Below are positions 42,191-53,065 of a DNA stretch of 64,000 nt, in pieces (the first letter of the stretch is position 1; every line of letters starts with the position of its first letter). The translations under genes were made by a program, and so were the position numbers. The notes under the pieces were generated by a model. It was not told where the DNA came from and made no database searches. It saw nothing but the letters and a program-made list of their open reading frames with translations. The stretch is taken from assembly GCA_030522415.1 (NCBI GenBank), contig CM060113.1:18334651-18398650 (forward strand), in the 5' to 3' direction. Source of the DNA: Channallabes apus (taxonomy: Eukaryota; Chordata; Actinopteri; Siluriformes; Clariidae).

Positions 42191-43742
42191 CAGTCCTGAT
42201 CAAAAGTTTAAGACCACTTGAAAAATGGCAAAAAAATCATATTTTGCTAGGGTTGGATCTTAACAAGGTTCCAAGTAGAGCTTCAACATGCAACAAGAAG
42301 AAATGGGATTGAGACAAAACATTTTTTGAGCATTCAATTAATTGAAAATAATGATTAAACTGAAACAGGCTGTTTTACAGCTGATCAAAAGTTTAGGACC
42401 ACATGCCTTTAAAAGGAGAAATCTGTGCAAAGATGTGGATTCATTGTCATTTTCTGTCAGGTAGTCACACGTTCTGATGGCAAAGGCAAAAAAAACTCTC
42501 CCTTTTTGAATGTGGTCGGGTTGTCGAACTGCATAAGCAGGGTCTCTCAGCGCGCCATCGCTGCTGAGGTGGGACGCAGTAAGACAGTCATTTGGAATTT
42601 CTTAAATGATCCTGAGGGCTATGGAACAAAAAAGTCAAGTGGAAGACCCAAGAAAATTTCACCAGCACTGAGCCAGAGGATCCAATTGGCTGTCCGTCAA
42701 GACACTGGATGATCCTCGACCCAAATTAAGGCCGTTACTGGTGCTGACTGCAGCCCCATAACCACCAGACAGCATCTGAGACTGAAGGGCTTCAAAACAA
42801 AAAACGTCTTCAAAGACCTCGTCTCCTTGAACGCCACAGAACTGCTCGTTTGGACTTTGCAAGAGAGCACCAAATATGGGACATTCAAAGGTGGAAGAAA
42901 GTTTTATCCTCTGATGAGAAAAAAGTTAACCTTGATGGTCCTGATGGTTTCCAACATTACTGGCATGACAAGCAGATCCCACCCGAGATGTTTTCTACGT
43001 GCCACAGTGGATGGGGCGCCATAATGGTCTGGGGTGCTTTTTCCTTCAGTGGAACAATGGAGCTTCAGGAAGTGCAGGGGCATCAAACGGCCGCTGGCTA
43101 TGCCCAGATGTTGCAGAGAGCATTCCTCATGACTGAGGGCCCTCATCTGTGTGGTAACGACTGGGTTTTTCAACAGGACAATGCTACAGTACACAATGCC
43201 CGCAGGACAAGGGACTTCTTCCAGGAGAATAACATCACTCTTTTGGCCCATCCTGCGTGTTCTCCTGATCTAAATCCAATTGAGAACCTTTGGGGATGGA
43301 TGGCAAGGGAAGTTTGTGACAGTTCCAGACAGTAGATGCCCTTCGTGCGGCCATCTTCACCACTTGGAGAAATGTTCCCACTCACCTCCTTCATGGAAAT
43401 GCTTGCATCAAGCATACCGCAACGAATTTTTGAAGTGATCAACAATAACGGTGAAGCTACTCAGTACTGAGTTCATGTTTGGAAGTTTGATTTCTGTTTT
43501 GGGTGGGTTTACGGGATTTTTTGGAGGTGTGGTCCTAAGCTTTTGATCAGCTGTAAAACAGCCTGTTTCAGTTTAATCATGGTTTTCATTAAATTGCATG
43601 CTCAAAAAATGTTTTGTCTCACTCCCATTTCTTCTTGTTGCATGTTGAAGCTTTACTTGGAATCTTGTTAAGATCCAACCATGCAAAATATGATTTTTTT
43701 TCTTCCATTTTTCAAGTGGTCTTAAACTTTTGATCAGGACTG
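42191..43742 (+). mobile_element. Tc1-like element in a palindromic target
   Basis: Begins CAGTCCTGATCAAAAGTTTAAGACC and ends with its reverse complement; TA on both sides. Long inverted repeats of roughly 200 bp include a second internal GATCAAAAGTTTAGGACC block (42382 and 43530-43550). It encloses a frameshifted transposase. The flanks are perfect 15-bp reverse complements of each other. Confidence 0.93.
42433..43471 (+). pseudogene. Tc1-like transposase, several frameshifts
   Basis: Readable blocks in order: LFECGRVVELHKQGLSQRAI and AAEVGRSKTVIWNFLNDP (helix-turn-helix), KSSGRPKKISPALSQRI, then after shifts [38 protein letters not shown] with the first catalytic aspartate, [37 protein letters not shown] (second aspartate), [17 protein letters not shown] (E) and PQRIFEVINNNGEATQY at the end. 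At least three frame changes and a stop after ARREV... make it inactive. Confidence 0.9.
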
Positions 43743-43744
43743 TA

Positions 43745-44235
43745 TAATAATTTTTACTGATGGCAAAAGGCTCCACAAAACAGCGGTAATTGCATGGTTA
43801 CGCTTCCCTAAAGGAGGAAACTCATCATTTGGTAATGTCTATCAGTTCCACACTTCAGGCAGTCATTTACACTAACCAAAAGATTTTCATTCAAGTATTA
43901 AAGGCAATTGTTATGTTTGGAATTATAGCATTTTTTGCATTATTTCTGAGCCCATCAAAATGGGGGTATGAATATGAAAATGGCTTCAATTTCTGAATGG
44001 GTTATGCCACACAGTTTGAATTAAAGCTTCAAGCTTGTTTCATTTAAAACATATATTATAAATTTGGATGTTGTGTACAGAGGCCAAATGACAAAGAAAA
44101 ACATATCTTTGCTCCAAACTTTATGGACCTGCATGTAAAGACAGTTGGCTTATGAATATTGTAAAAGAATGGAAGAAATTGGGGGGGGGGGGGAAGATAT
44201 TTATATTTGTGCAGATAAGCAGGATGTATCCTTCC
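43745..44235. other. Unassigned interval
   Basis: AT-rich, with a G-run at 44181-44193. No gene or repeat recognised. Confidence 0.4.
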
Positions 44236-44239
44236 TTTA

Positions 44240-44950
44240 TATACTGGCTGGCCAAAAAAGTCACCAAGGTCAAATTATTGGGCTGCATCAAGCAAAAAAA
44301 AAAAAAAAAAAGTAAGAAGATTTGAGACTACTGGAACTGGGTAAAGAACACTTCAACACATTTTTAAAATCTAGGTAAAATCATGAATGGAGATAACTTG
44401 AAGTCACAAAAAAAATTCTATATTAAAAAACAAATACATTTAATAATTGTTTAATATTTAATATTGGTTTAATATTGGAAGTATAATATTGGAAGGAAGA
44501 GCATTTCCATATGCACACAATGTGATGAGTTCCACAAGATTGGAACTGCTGTGTAGCCATAAGACCCCTTAGAAACTTAAAGACTTTGTTTGAAATTTGT
44601 TAGGAAGCATAAAGATTGGACTGTGAAGCAAAAAGGTTAGGTTGTGTGATGAGTTCAGATTGACCCTAGTGTGTGTCAGGGAAAGAAGGGAAGCACATGA
44701 AGCAATGCACCCATCATGCATAGTGCATACTATACCAGCCTCAGGCAGTGTTATGATCTGGAGTTGCTACAGTTGGTCAGGTCTTGGTCAGGGCTCAGAG
44801 ATATTATGTGACATTAAAATGAAGTCAGCTGACAACCTGAATGTAGTGAATGGTAGGTATCATATCTACAGTATAGAGGTTTTCTTCCCTGATGGCACGG
44901 GCTTGTTGCAGGAATCAAATTGTAAAACGATGATTCTGAGAGAATGAGGA
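44240..44950 (+). pseudogene. Decayed Tc1/mariner-like element
   Basis: TATACTGGCTGGCCAAAAAAGTC (44240-44262) resembles a terminal repeat. Downstream, GGAACTGGGTAAAGAACACTTCAACACA, a CDEFRLTL frame (first-aspartate box position, degraded) and SGSVMIWSCYSWSGLGQ outline a transposase of the same subfamily as 22265-22445. Many lesions. Confidence 0.6.
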
Positions 44951-45182
44951 ATAACTGTCACATGTGATCTGGTCTTTTGATAAACATGACTTAAAGAAAA
45001 GAAAAAATGGGGACACCAGACTTGTACCCAATATAATGACACCTAGTATGAGATATTTATCTAATTATCCATGTTAATAACAAAATATATTGATGTAAAT
45101 GTTAACACATTACTACATTTAAGATAAACATATTGATTTATGTTGGCACATACGTCATGGCACATATGACATGCTCAAAGAA

Positions 45183-45328
45183 TGTTGGCTGTCAAAATCA
45201 GAGACGGGAAAGAGTCTTACCGGAAAAAAATGGAACAAAGACTGAAGGACAACAACATGAGAGAGGTATGGAGAGGCATGAGGAGCATTACTGGCTACAA
45301 GAAGAGTGGACAAGCTATTGAGGGTGAT
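45183..45328 (+). pseudogene. LINE ORF2 linker fragment
   Basis: Reads KIRDGKESYRKKMEQRLKD and NNMREVWRGMRSITGYKKSG, the basic linker before the reverse transcriptase in another CR1/L2-group LINE (compare DPRRMWQGIQAISNYK at 18590). It is cut precisely where the duplicated unit starts (45330). Confidence 0.7.
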
Positions 45329-45392
45329 GTACAGATGTCGCCATTAAAAACCTGCGTTTCGAGAAAAGGGATCCCGTGACTTGCCGCGGCTT

Positions 45393-45616
45393 TGCGCGGC
45401 TGCGTGCGGGAAGCTGTGAACATGCCCTTCATTACCTGTAGGGGGCAGTCGTGTTTCAGTCTGAAGTATTGTGTGTCTACTGAAGCCGAAAATGTGCAAA
45501 TTAAACTGCGCATGCGTGTTTGGAGTCGCTGTGCCCGCGCTGTGTATCAGTCGGTTGGGAATCATCACGGAGGTTACAACACGGCGTGGCTGCAGCTGGA
45601 GTTTGTCGTGTTCAAG
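45393..45616 (+). other. CpG-rich first-exon candidate, copy 1
   Basis: GC-rich sequence with many CpGs, an NRF1-like site and a strong donor TTCAAG|GTAAGT at 45616/45617. A 92-codon frame runs through it, but the frame is not preserved in the other two copies (11-bp and other indels), so it is probably 5' untranslated. Confidence 0.5.
45507..45518 (+). promoter_or_regulatory. NRF1-like motif
   Basis: TGCGCATGCGTG matches the NRF1 palindrome YGCGCAYGCGCR at 11 of 12 positions. Also present at 55446-55457 and 56206-56217. Confidence 0.45.
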
Positions 45617-46073
45617 GTAAGTTTAGCTTTCTTTTTTGGATGTGATTCTCGCTTCCATGACTCCCAATAAATGTTCATCTTAATCTCAGGACGTACAATT
45701 AGCAATTTCAGATTTTAATAGTGTGGAGATTCACAAAACACCGCTTTCGTGTAAAAACCTGAACCTACGGAGCCCCCATGGGTCCTGTGGTAAATAAATA
45801 AATAAATAAAATAATAACGAACCGAGCGCGCGGATTAATACACCGAGATGTGTGTTTCTTACCCCCACCCCGAGTGAAAACGGCGTGTTCAGACAAAGGC
45901 TCGCCAGTTAGATGCCATTTCTGAACAAACTGAGTCGTGTGTGTTAAAGCATTAAATGGTAAAAGAGCAATAGCAATAAACGTTTTTTTTTCTGAAGCCG
46001 AACTTTATTAATGAGTTACGAGTAAAGAACCTGTACATATGTTCATACAGTATTGACAGCAGCTCTAATTTAC

Positions 46074-46167
46074 TGCGGTAAAGCCAGCCGCGGTTCAGAA
46101 AAACACGGTCAAGCCAGCCGCGATTGATTTTAGTGCGCGCGCATATTACAGTGATTACGGTAGTTTC
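46074..46167. repeat. Inverted-repeat arm, copy 1 left
   Basis: TACTGCGGTAAAGCCAGCCGCGG ... GATTACGGTAGTTTC is repeated in reverse complement at 47101-47195. The right arm is absent in copy 2 of the large duplication. Confidence 0.85.
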
Positions 46168-46186
46168 ATGAACAACACAGAGAGAA

Positions 46187-46575
46187 TGCCCCATATCTGA
46201 AAAATGCTGCAGTAAAATAGTTTCATATGTGGTGTGTATATAGTATGGGACGTCCTGAATAAGAACTGATCATTGTTTTTTTCTACTTATTAGAAATGGG
46301 GTCTTTATACCCCTTTAAAATGTAATAATGCCCCATATCTGAAAAATGCTGCAGTAAAATAGTTTCATATGTGGTGTGTATATAGTATGGGACGTCCTGA
46401 ATAAGAACTGATCATTGTTTTTTTCTACTTATTAGAAATGGGGTCTTTATACCCCTTTAAAGTGTAATAATGTCCAATATCTCAAAAATGCTGCAGTAAA
46501 ATAGTTTCATATTTGGTGTGTATATAGTATGGGACGTCCTGAATAAGAACTGATCATTGTTTTTTTTTCTACTTT
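46187..46575. repeat. 142-bp tandem repeat, nearly three units
   Basis: Units start at 46187, 46329 and 46471 with TGYCCMATATCTSAAAAATGC and end with CCCCTTTAAARTGTAATAA. The third unit is cut inside its T-run. Confidence 0.93.
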
Positions 46576-47100
46576 TTTTTTTTTATCATATAATGTGTGT
46601 ACATTATATGGGATAAAAACTGACCATGGCGTTTTATACTTACTAGAATTTATTTTTTCATAGGTCTCTGAAGTGAAATAAAGGCATTTTATTTAACTTT
46701 TTTTCCCCATTGTGAACATTTGTTTATTTGACCTCTCTTCCAAAGCAGACGTTAATTCCTCATTATAGAAAACATTCATTGAAGAATAACTGCTACTTTT
46801 GAACAGTAAAACAAAATAAAAATAAATTCTGGTATTTAGAAAGACTAAATACATTATTTTGTCTGTTTTCTACGAATTCTGCTGTAACTTATCTACATAA
46901 AACAGTTATTTGAATGGTGAATATTTAAGAAAAATATTGTAACAGACAACCGTCAAAGTCACCAATAAATAACACGGATATTAAAGCAGAAATGCAAATA
47001 AATAAGCAAGTAAAAATTGACGAGCATGTTGTATTATCTCTCAGTCCTGGGCGTCTAAATGAAAAGCGCTCTGAAAGCGCGTTGTCTCTGTGTCGGTCCT

Positions 47101-47195
47101 GAAACTACCGTAATCACTGTAATATGTGCGCACACTAAAATCAATCGCGGCTGGCTTGACCGTGTTTTTCTGAACCGCGGCTGGCTTTACCGCAG
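47101..47195. repeat. Inverted-repeat arm, copy 1 right
   Basis: GAAACTACCGTAATCACTGTAATATG ... CGGCTGGCTTTACCGCAGT is the reverse complement of 46074-46167. Confidence 0.85.
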
Positions 47196-47501
47196 TTCTA
47201 ATTTGTCTAAATCGCATTGCAGACAATAAAAATAAGTCGAGTCATCCTGTGACCCTGCATGCTTAATCTTTGCACACATGATTCTTGCTTCTCACTTTTT
47301 CCTTAATCCCTCACTGTTCTATCTTGTATTTTCTAACGGTGTCAGAAACGTTGTGTTAGTAGCATTGCTTGACATGCTTGATGCCTTCCTCTTTTGTAAT
47401 TTGCTTTGGATAAAGGCAAACTTACAAAAGATGAAGAAATGCCTAAGTGTAGTTGTACGAATAAAAGATTATGTAATGATACAATGTAAATATTTTCACA
47501 G

Positions 47502-47557
47502 AAAAAAGTGTAAAGATGAGACGTGAATCTGAAGAGGATCTCTTTGATGATTGCCTG
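47502..47557 (+). CDS. Candidate exon 2 of an unrecognised spliced 40-codon gene, copy 1
   Basis: A TATTTTCACAG acceptor precedes 56 bp that end at CTG|GTAAAG, a good donor. From ATG 47516 it reads MRRESEEDLFDDCL. Splicing to 47966 continues the frame. The N-terminal piece is acidic. The product is not recognised; it could be a real microprotein, a 5' fragment of a decayed gene, or non-coding. The same exon is identical over the coding part in copy 2 (57063-57119). Confidence 0.45.
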
Positions 47558-47965
47558 GTAAAGCATTGTTTTCTTATTAATTATACAATTTATTAATACC
47601 TTGAATATAGTGTTTGTTGTATTGGACAGAAGCATATAAATGCAAATGAATATATAAATATGAGTAATTATTGAACGAATTTTCATGTTTGGACTAACCC
47701 TTTAAATACAAACTCAGCATTCATCATAGGATTTCCTGACACTGTAAAGCCATCTCATGCCATGTTTTACTGATGCAAGATTAGTGCTAAAGCAATTTAA
47801 CCCAAGTTTAACAATATGAAGTATATGAAGTGATGGTCATTTTTTTATTATCATTTATTTTTATTATTATTTTTTTCTCAATGAAGTCAGCACAGGTTGA
47901 AGCAATTCAGATTTTTTTTTTGTTTCTCAAAATAAATGATTTATTTTCTTGTAAATTTTATGCAG

Positions 47966-48046
47966 GGGGACAGACGAAGTGACACCTTCTTAAAATCCTT
48001 GTCGTCCGTGCTGTTGAAGGGGAAGAACCGGTTGGTGTATCCATAA
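47966..48046 (+). CDS. Candidate exon 3 of the same gene, copy 1
   Basis: After a TTTTATGCAG acceptor the frame from exon 2 continues GDRRSDTFLKSLSSVLLKGK and NRLVYP to TAA, giving a 40-residue product overall. A different frame in the same exon reads LVVRAVEGEEPVGVSIILEG and EAIF, then after one shift LLELDGIKLSPKVQALKMKL (to 48146), which looks more like an old protein C-terminus. So the 40-codon frame may be a by-product of a frameshifted last exon. Two explanations remain open: short protein or pseudogene. Confidence 0.45.
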   Translation, partial: GDRRSDTFLKSLSSVLLKGKNRLVYP

Positions 48047-48542
48047 TCCTTGAAGGAGAGGCTATTTTCAGAAAGTTCTTCTAGAACTTGATGGGATTAA
48101 GCTATCACCAAAAGTGCAAGCTTTAAAGATGAAGTTATCATCTTAAAACATTTGATTTGGCTTGACTACAAGTGTTTACATGTTGTGTTTACATGTTCAG
48201 CTTAAAATGTTTTCATGCATTAAGGTTTCAATGACATACTTTTAAGTGCACTAGTCCAGAGTGCTGATTTGAAAGTTGCAACTTCACTGCTTCAGAGGGC
48301 TATTACGTTTTAACGTTTATTCTACAGTTTGTTTAATGTATTTTCTGCTGCATTTTATTTCTAAATGAATGCTGTATTTTATTTATTTATTATTTTACAC
48401 AATTTTGTTTAAAACAAGTATTTCAGGCCCTGGTGCCGTGCAGTTTTTTTCTATGGATGCAAAATTTAGCTGAATGCACTTTTATTAAAAAGACAACTTG
48501 GATCTAGACTGTGAATGTCACAAATATTTGGTAATGTTGGTG

Positions 48543-48548
48543 AATAAA
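48543..48548 (+). terminator. Polyadenylation signal, copy 1
   Basis: AATAAA about 500 bp past the stop, in GGTGAATAAACTG; conserved at 58096-58101. Confidence 0.45.
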
Positions 48549-48569
48549 CTGTTTAATTATATTTTAGTT

Positions 48570-49559
48570 GTGTGATTTATGAAAGATATATATGAAATAA
48601 TTACTTAAGTTTCTTTCCAAAACATAAGTTAGCAATGTTTACATTATTATAGGGAGTAATATAAATTGATAAAACCAAGTAAGGGAAAATCTCACAAAAC
48701 AAAATGATAGTAATTTCATAAAATCAAGGTTCCTGCTGATACAACAATGCATTAACGTTAGATTTATTTAAAATAATCAAGTAATTTGTGCATTAAGTAT
48801 AATTATGTAACTTTTACTTGATTTATTTTATTGTTAATTTAATTAAGTAGATTTTACCTGACAATTACGGGTGAGTTTGTTTGTAGCATGCAGTAAAGTG
48901 TATGTGACACAAAAATATATATTTGTAATATCGTGCAATCTCTGCTATCCGCTAGCAAACTTGAGCGATTCTTTTATTTTTTATATAATATAAAGTATGT
49001 TTACAGTATAAACTTTCTATGTACGGGTCCAATCAGAAAAATTTAACCAGAAAACAGCATATTACATTGATTACATTGGCCTGAGGCTGGACAATGGAAT
49101 AAACTGTGGGATAAACTGTAGAACTGAACAGAATTTTTTTTTCCATGTGACTTGAAAAGCCTTCCATCTAGTTAAATATAAATATTAAAACTCTGATCAT
49201 GTTATCTAGTTTAATTTCGTGTTTTCGCTACATAAATAAGACAGTAGGTTCTCTATTCAACCCCTTAAAATTTCAAATGTAATCTAAAAATGGCCTAGCT
49301 TGTACAGGCTACTATACGCTCATCAGCAGTCGGCGCCCCGCTGTAACCAGCAGATCAAAGGAGCAGTTATCGGCTGACACGTAGCCTTCTGAGTTTGGAG
49401 ACCCACAGAACCCCCACTGTAATTCCCCCATCTCACCTTTCATTCACATAAGGTGTGAAGTTATCAAACCGGTTTCCGGGAATGGGGTAGAATTGGGGGG
49501 TTTTAAAACAAACGAGCAGGCGTCTCTGCCTAAAATGTTTTTCGCCAGCAAAACACCTT

Positions 49560-49560
<1 letters not shown>
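48570..49560. other. Intergenic part of the duplicated unit
   Basis: AT-rich to about 49290, then GC-richer sequence (49290-49510) with AGTCGGCGCCCCGCTGTAACC. No exon with a family signature. Confidence 0.4.

Positions 49561-49562
<2 letters not shown>

Positions 49563-49618
<56 letters not shown>
49563..49618. repeat. (CT)n(TA)n compound microsatellite
   Basis: About 15 CT units followed by about 12 TA units. The counterpart in copy 2 (59090-59136) is shorter. Confidence 0.95.
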
Positions 49619-49839
49619 GTTAATTCAGGGCTATTTATGATGGAGACACCTTTTTACGTTTTAAATATGTAAAACCTCCGCTGCGTGTATTCATTCACAG
49701 GCTGCAGCGCGCGCACAGAGAAATAGGAGACTGTGGTGTATGAGTGGATTGGAGAGAAGAGAGCTGTTCAGTTACTATAAAATATATATATATAAACATA
49801 ATATGATCTTTTTGAGTTATAATGTTTTTTTTAATTATT

Positions 49840-50066
49840 CATAAGAAAACCTTTCAGTTTTGTAAATATTCTAGTTATAGTGTGTTATGTTTTTCTTTAG
49901 GTTAAACGGTTTTGAGAATTAGACCATCCAGCTAAGATAAATATTATGTCGTTGATTGATAAAATCTGGATTAAGGATAATTTATTTTATTTAATTTGTA
50001 TTTTTCACCTCCCCCCCCCCCCTGAGGGATTGCCACCTTATTGTGGTCAGGGGGTTTGCGTGCCAC
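49840..50066. repeat. Segment present three times in the window
   Basis: ATTCATAAGAAAACCTTTCAGTTTTG ... CCCTGAGGGATTGCCACCTTATTGTGGTCAGGGGGTTTGCG recurs at 59370-59598 and again, more diverged, at 61025-61345 where a long (TA)n array interrupts it. Confidence 0.8.
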
Positions 50067-50821
50067 AGTGACCTTAAGAGCTATACCAACAGGAGCTTAG
50101 TCTTTGGAGGTGGGGGATGCATGTTGAAATGTAGACTTTTTAACCCAAGACTATATAAGTTTTTACAGTACTTAGATAAGGGGGAATCAAAAACTGCCCC
50201 CAAAAATGTTTTACTGCAAGTTTGAAAAACCCACTCTCACATCACCTAACACACACACAAATTATTTGCAAACCGGTTTCGCTGACACTATATGCACTCT
50301 AAAAAAATGCTGGGTTGTTTTTTCTACCCAAATGCTGGGTTGCCGCTGTTGGCTCATTTTTCTGGGTTATTTACAGAGAGTTGGGTAGTTTTTGTATAAC
50401 CCAGCTGCTGGGTTGAAGTTTGCTCGGCCCCTCCCCCAAAATTTACCGGTGGATTCATGTTGTAATGTTGCTATGAAATAGCAAGACCTACCTGAAAAGT
50501 CATAGACAGTGTTTGTATGTTAAAATGAGACCAGGGCTGGATAGTTTTGTTCTTCAGAAAAGATATCTGAAGTCACAGAGAGATCCTGCTCTGTAGAAGC
50601 TGCCTCAGTCTATTTGTGCAATTACTCCATCCCGCCCTTATCAATGATAGTATAGTAATGATGTCGCTGTTGATTATCTGTTCTTGTGCTTTTGAAAAAT
50701 AAATTTTTTTTTCTAAGAACATGTAATAGGATGGTGTTTATTGCATATATGTATGTTTTTTTGTAATAGGCAAGTATATCAAAATAATTTAACTGTTTAA
50801 TAGACATGGCTGTTTTTTTAC

Positions 50822-51688
50822 AGATTCACTGTAAGGAATGGGGTATCTTTCCACTTTTACGCCGACGATACGCAAATTTACTTACCTTTTAAGAAAAATG
50901 ATGGTCTGGCCATGACTACTTTGCTATCCTGTTTAGAGGAAGTTAAATCTTGGTTATCTCATAACTTTTTATCCCTTAATGAAAAGAAAACTGAGGTGAT
51001 AGTCTTTGGCCCATCGGAACACATGAAGACCCCTGATCTTGATCTGGGTCCTCTATCAGCTTTTAGACCCTCTCAGGTTCGGAATTTAGGCTTCCTGTTA
51101 GATGAAAAACTAAAACTTGAGAAACAAATCTCTACCGTGATTGGATCTAGCTATTATCAGCTCCGTACGCTCGCTAAAATGAAACCTTTTCTCACTGATA
51201 AGACTCTAGAGATGGCCATTCATGCCTTCATTACAACCCGGCTTGACTATTGCAACTCTCTTTATTATGGTGTTTCTAAAGCTCAAATCGCCCGTCTTCA
51301 ACTGGTTCAGAACGCTGCTGCTAAATTTCTTCTGAAAAAGAAAAAAAGGGATCATGTGACTCCGCTTTTGAAAGCCCTTCATTGGCTGCCTGTTCAATTC
51401 AGAATTCATTTTAAAATTTTACTATTTGTTTTTAAATCGTTACACCAGCAAGCACCCATCTATTTATCTGAATTGCTGCACCATCATACCCCCCTGAGAA
51501 GATTGAGATCCTGCGACCAGAACCTCCTCTTAATCCCACACTCCAGACTTAAGCGTAGAGGTGACCGTGCTTTCTCGGTTATTGGCCCTCGTCTCTGGAA
51601 TGACTTGCCATTTTATATTCGAACGGCTCCCAGTTTGACCATTTTTAAATCCCTTTTAAAAACCCATTTGTTTTCCCTGGCCTACTAG
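50822..51688 (+). pseudogene. L2-like LINE RT, C-terminal 288 codons
   Basis: The frame is open from the truncation point: RFTVRNGVSFHFYADDTQIY contains the catalytic YADD box, followed by LSCLEEVKSWLSHNFLSLNE, KTEVIVFG, VRNLGFLLDEKLKLEKQI, FLTDKTLEMAIHAFITTRLD, YCNSLYYG, LHWLPVQFRIHFKILLFVF and the terminal FKSLLKTHLFSLAY. No stop or frameshift is present in what remains, suggesting a recent insertion, but N-terminal endonuclease and most of the RT are absent. Confidence 0.9.
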
Positions 51689-51877
51689 GCGCTACTGTGC
51701 CTATTTCGTTGTTGTATGTACAGTATAGTGCATTTTTAGCCTATTACATTTTTGTGTGTATAGTGTATTTTTAGCCTTTTTATGATATTACGATGTGGAT
51801 GTACAGCACTTTGGTCAGTCTCACGGCTGTTGTAAATGTACTTTATAAATAAACTAAACCTAAACCTAAACCTAAAA
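50822..51877 (+). mobile_element. 5'-truncated L2-like LINE
   Basis: Starts abruptly within the reverse transcriptase, carries the 3' untranslated motif GTACAGCACTTTGGTCAGTCTCACGGCTGTTGTAAATGTACTTTATAAATAAA, and ends in an (AAACCT)n tail (51853-51877). Truncation at the 5' end is the usual outcome of LINE insertion. Confidence 0.88.
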
Positions 51878-52171
51878 CATGAAAATAATAATAACCTATT
51901 TGTGAGGTAGAATTAACCCAACATTCCAGTTAAAATGAACCAACAAACCCCAAACATATGGGTAGAACATTTGAACCATTTATGTGGTAGAATTAACCCA
52001 GCATTATAGTTAAATATGACCTAGCATTTGGATTGAATATTTAACCCATCTTGCTGGGTTAAATTAACCCAGCATTTAGTTAGTCCTATATTTACCCAGC
52101 AGCTGGGTTAAAAACAATCTGGGTTGTTAGGGTATATAACCCTAATATATACAGTATATACCCAATCTTAG

Positions 52172-52172
<1 letters not shown>

Positions 52173-52239
<67 letters not shown>
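52173..52239. repeat. (TA)n(CA)n microsatellite
   Basis: About 24 TA units then 9 CA units; a reduced relative is near 63655-63680 in the second duplicated unit. Confidence 0.9.
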
Positions 52240-52785
52240 GACATGCGTGTGTCATTTTAATTCAAATGAACATTTTAATGCTTTCTGATCTGTGCATGGG
52301 CGTCAACTCGCACGTTCTGTAATGTTCCATTGTCTTTTAGAGCCCATTACTAAAGCATTCGCTAGTTATCCAGCTGATATGCACGTTAATCTGCATTTGA
52401 AAAGGACTAAAAATGTGCAAAATCAACCTGAATCTCTCTAAGTAAGTAAGCAAATCAAAGATAAACGAATAAATAGCTTTCAATTGTATTTCGGCATAGC
52501 ATACACTGTAAAAAAAATTATCCTGAGGCTTGTAATTTTCATTAAAAAAAAAAATTGATGTAATAATTAAAAATAATGTGCATATTTCATTTTGAAAAAT
52601 GGTTTTCTGTGTTTTTTATAATATATTGAGAACATTTCACTAATAAAATTAAGAAATAAAATTTACCTATTTTTTTAAGGAAATTTTTAGGCTTAATTTG
52701 AGGAAGAAGTAAGTTAAGAAGTAAGTTAAGCCCCTTACTAATTTTTAGGATTTATTTAGATTTCTTAAATAAGCTTGAATAAGGT
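52240..52785. other. Unassigned AT-rich interval
   Basis: Starts with GTGTGTCATTTTAATTCAAATGAACATTTTAATGCTTTCTGAT, which recurs at 63690-63734. No gene seen. Confidence 0.4.
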
Positions 52786-53065
52786 TTCGCGCGGTGGCCG
52801 TAAGTACGGTTCATTATGATTCATGGAGAGTTTTTGGCGCTGTGAGTACGTTTCCATCTTTCCGCGCCGGTCCTCGCGAAAGCTTACAGAACCGGACCTT
52901 ACAGAACTTCGTGGAGCTCCAGCGGAACGTCGGCGGGCAATCGAGCTGACTCACGGTGCCTGACACCGCATCTGAGTCATATGGGATGCATACGGGAAAT
53001 AGGGTTTTATTAAGTCGCTCTGGATAAGACCGTCTGCAAAATGCCTAAATGTACATGTAAATAGG
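52786..53065 (+). mobile_element. SINE-like element
   Basis: A GC-rich body (TTTCGCGCGGTGGCCG ... GGCGGGCAATCGAGCTGACTC) leads into AAGTCGCTCTGGATAAGACCGTCTGCAAAATGCCTAAATGTACATGTAAAT, the conserved tail of many fish SINEs. No target duplication identified; the head is not a clear tRNA. Confidence 0.6.

Larger units (their letters stand above)
45330..50288 (+). repeat. Duplicated unit, copy 1 (core part)
   Basis: From TACAGATGTCGCC to GGTTTCGCTGACAC this segment matches 55267-59818 almost base for base by eye, apart from discrete insertions and deletions: a lost 142-bp repeat, a 193-bp insertion and a missing stretch of about 315 bp in copy 2. It contains a CpG-rich exon-like start, two short exons, a polyadenylation signal and (CT)n(TA)n arrays. 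Confidence 0.9.
50297..52135. repeat. GCTGGGTT/AACCCAGC-rich element, copy 2, split by an L2 LINE
   Basis: The left part (50297-50460) matches 3604-3770. The right part (51890-52135) is a series of AATTAACCCAGCAT-type motifs ending CCCAGCAGCTGGGTTAAAAACAATCTGGGTTG. An L2 LINE fragment (50822-51877) sits in the middle. Confidence 0.55.

Noticed and set aside
45392..45670. 92-codon frame through the CpG-rich leader as an N-terminal coding exon
   Set aside because: The other two copies carry indels not divisible by three in the same stretch, so the frame is not maintained; treated as 5' untranslated.
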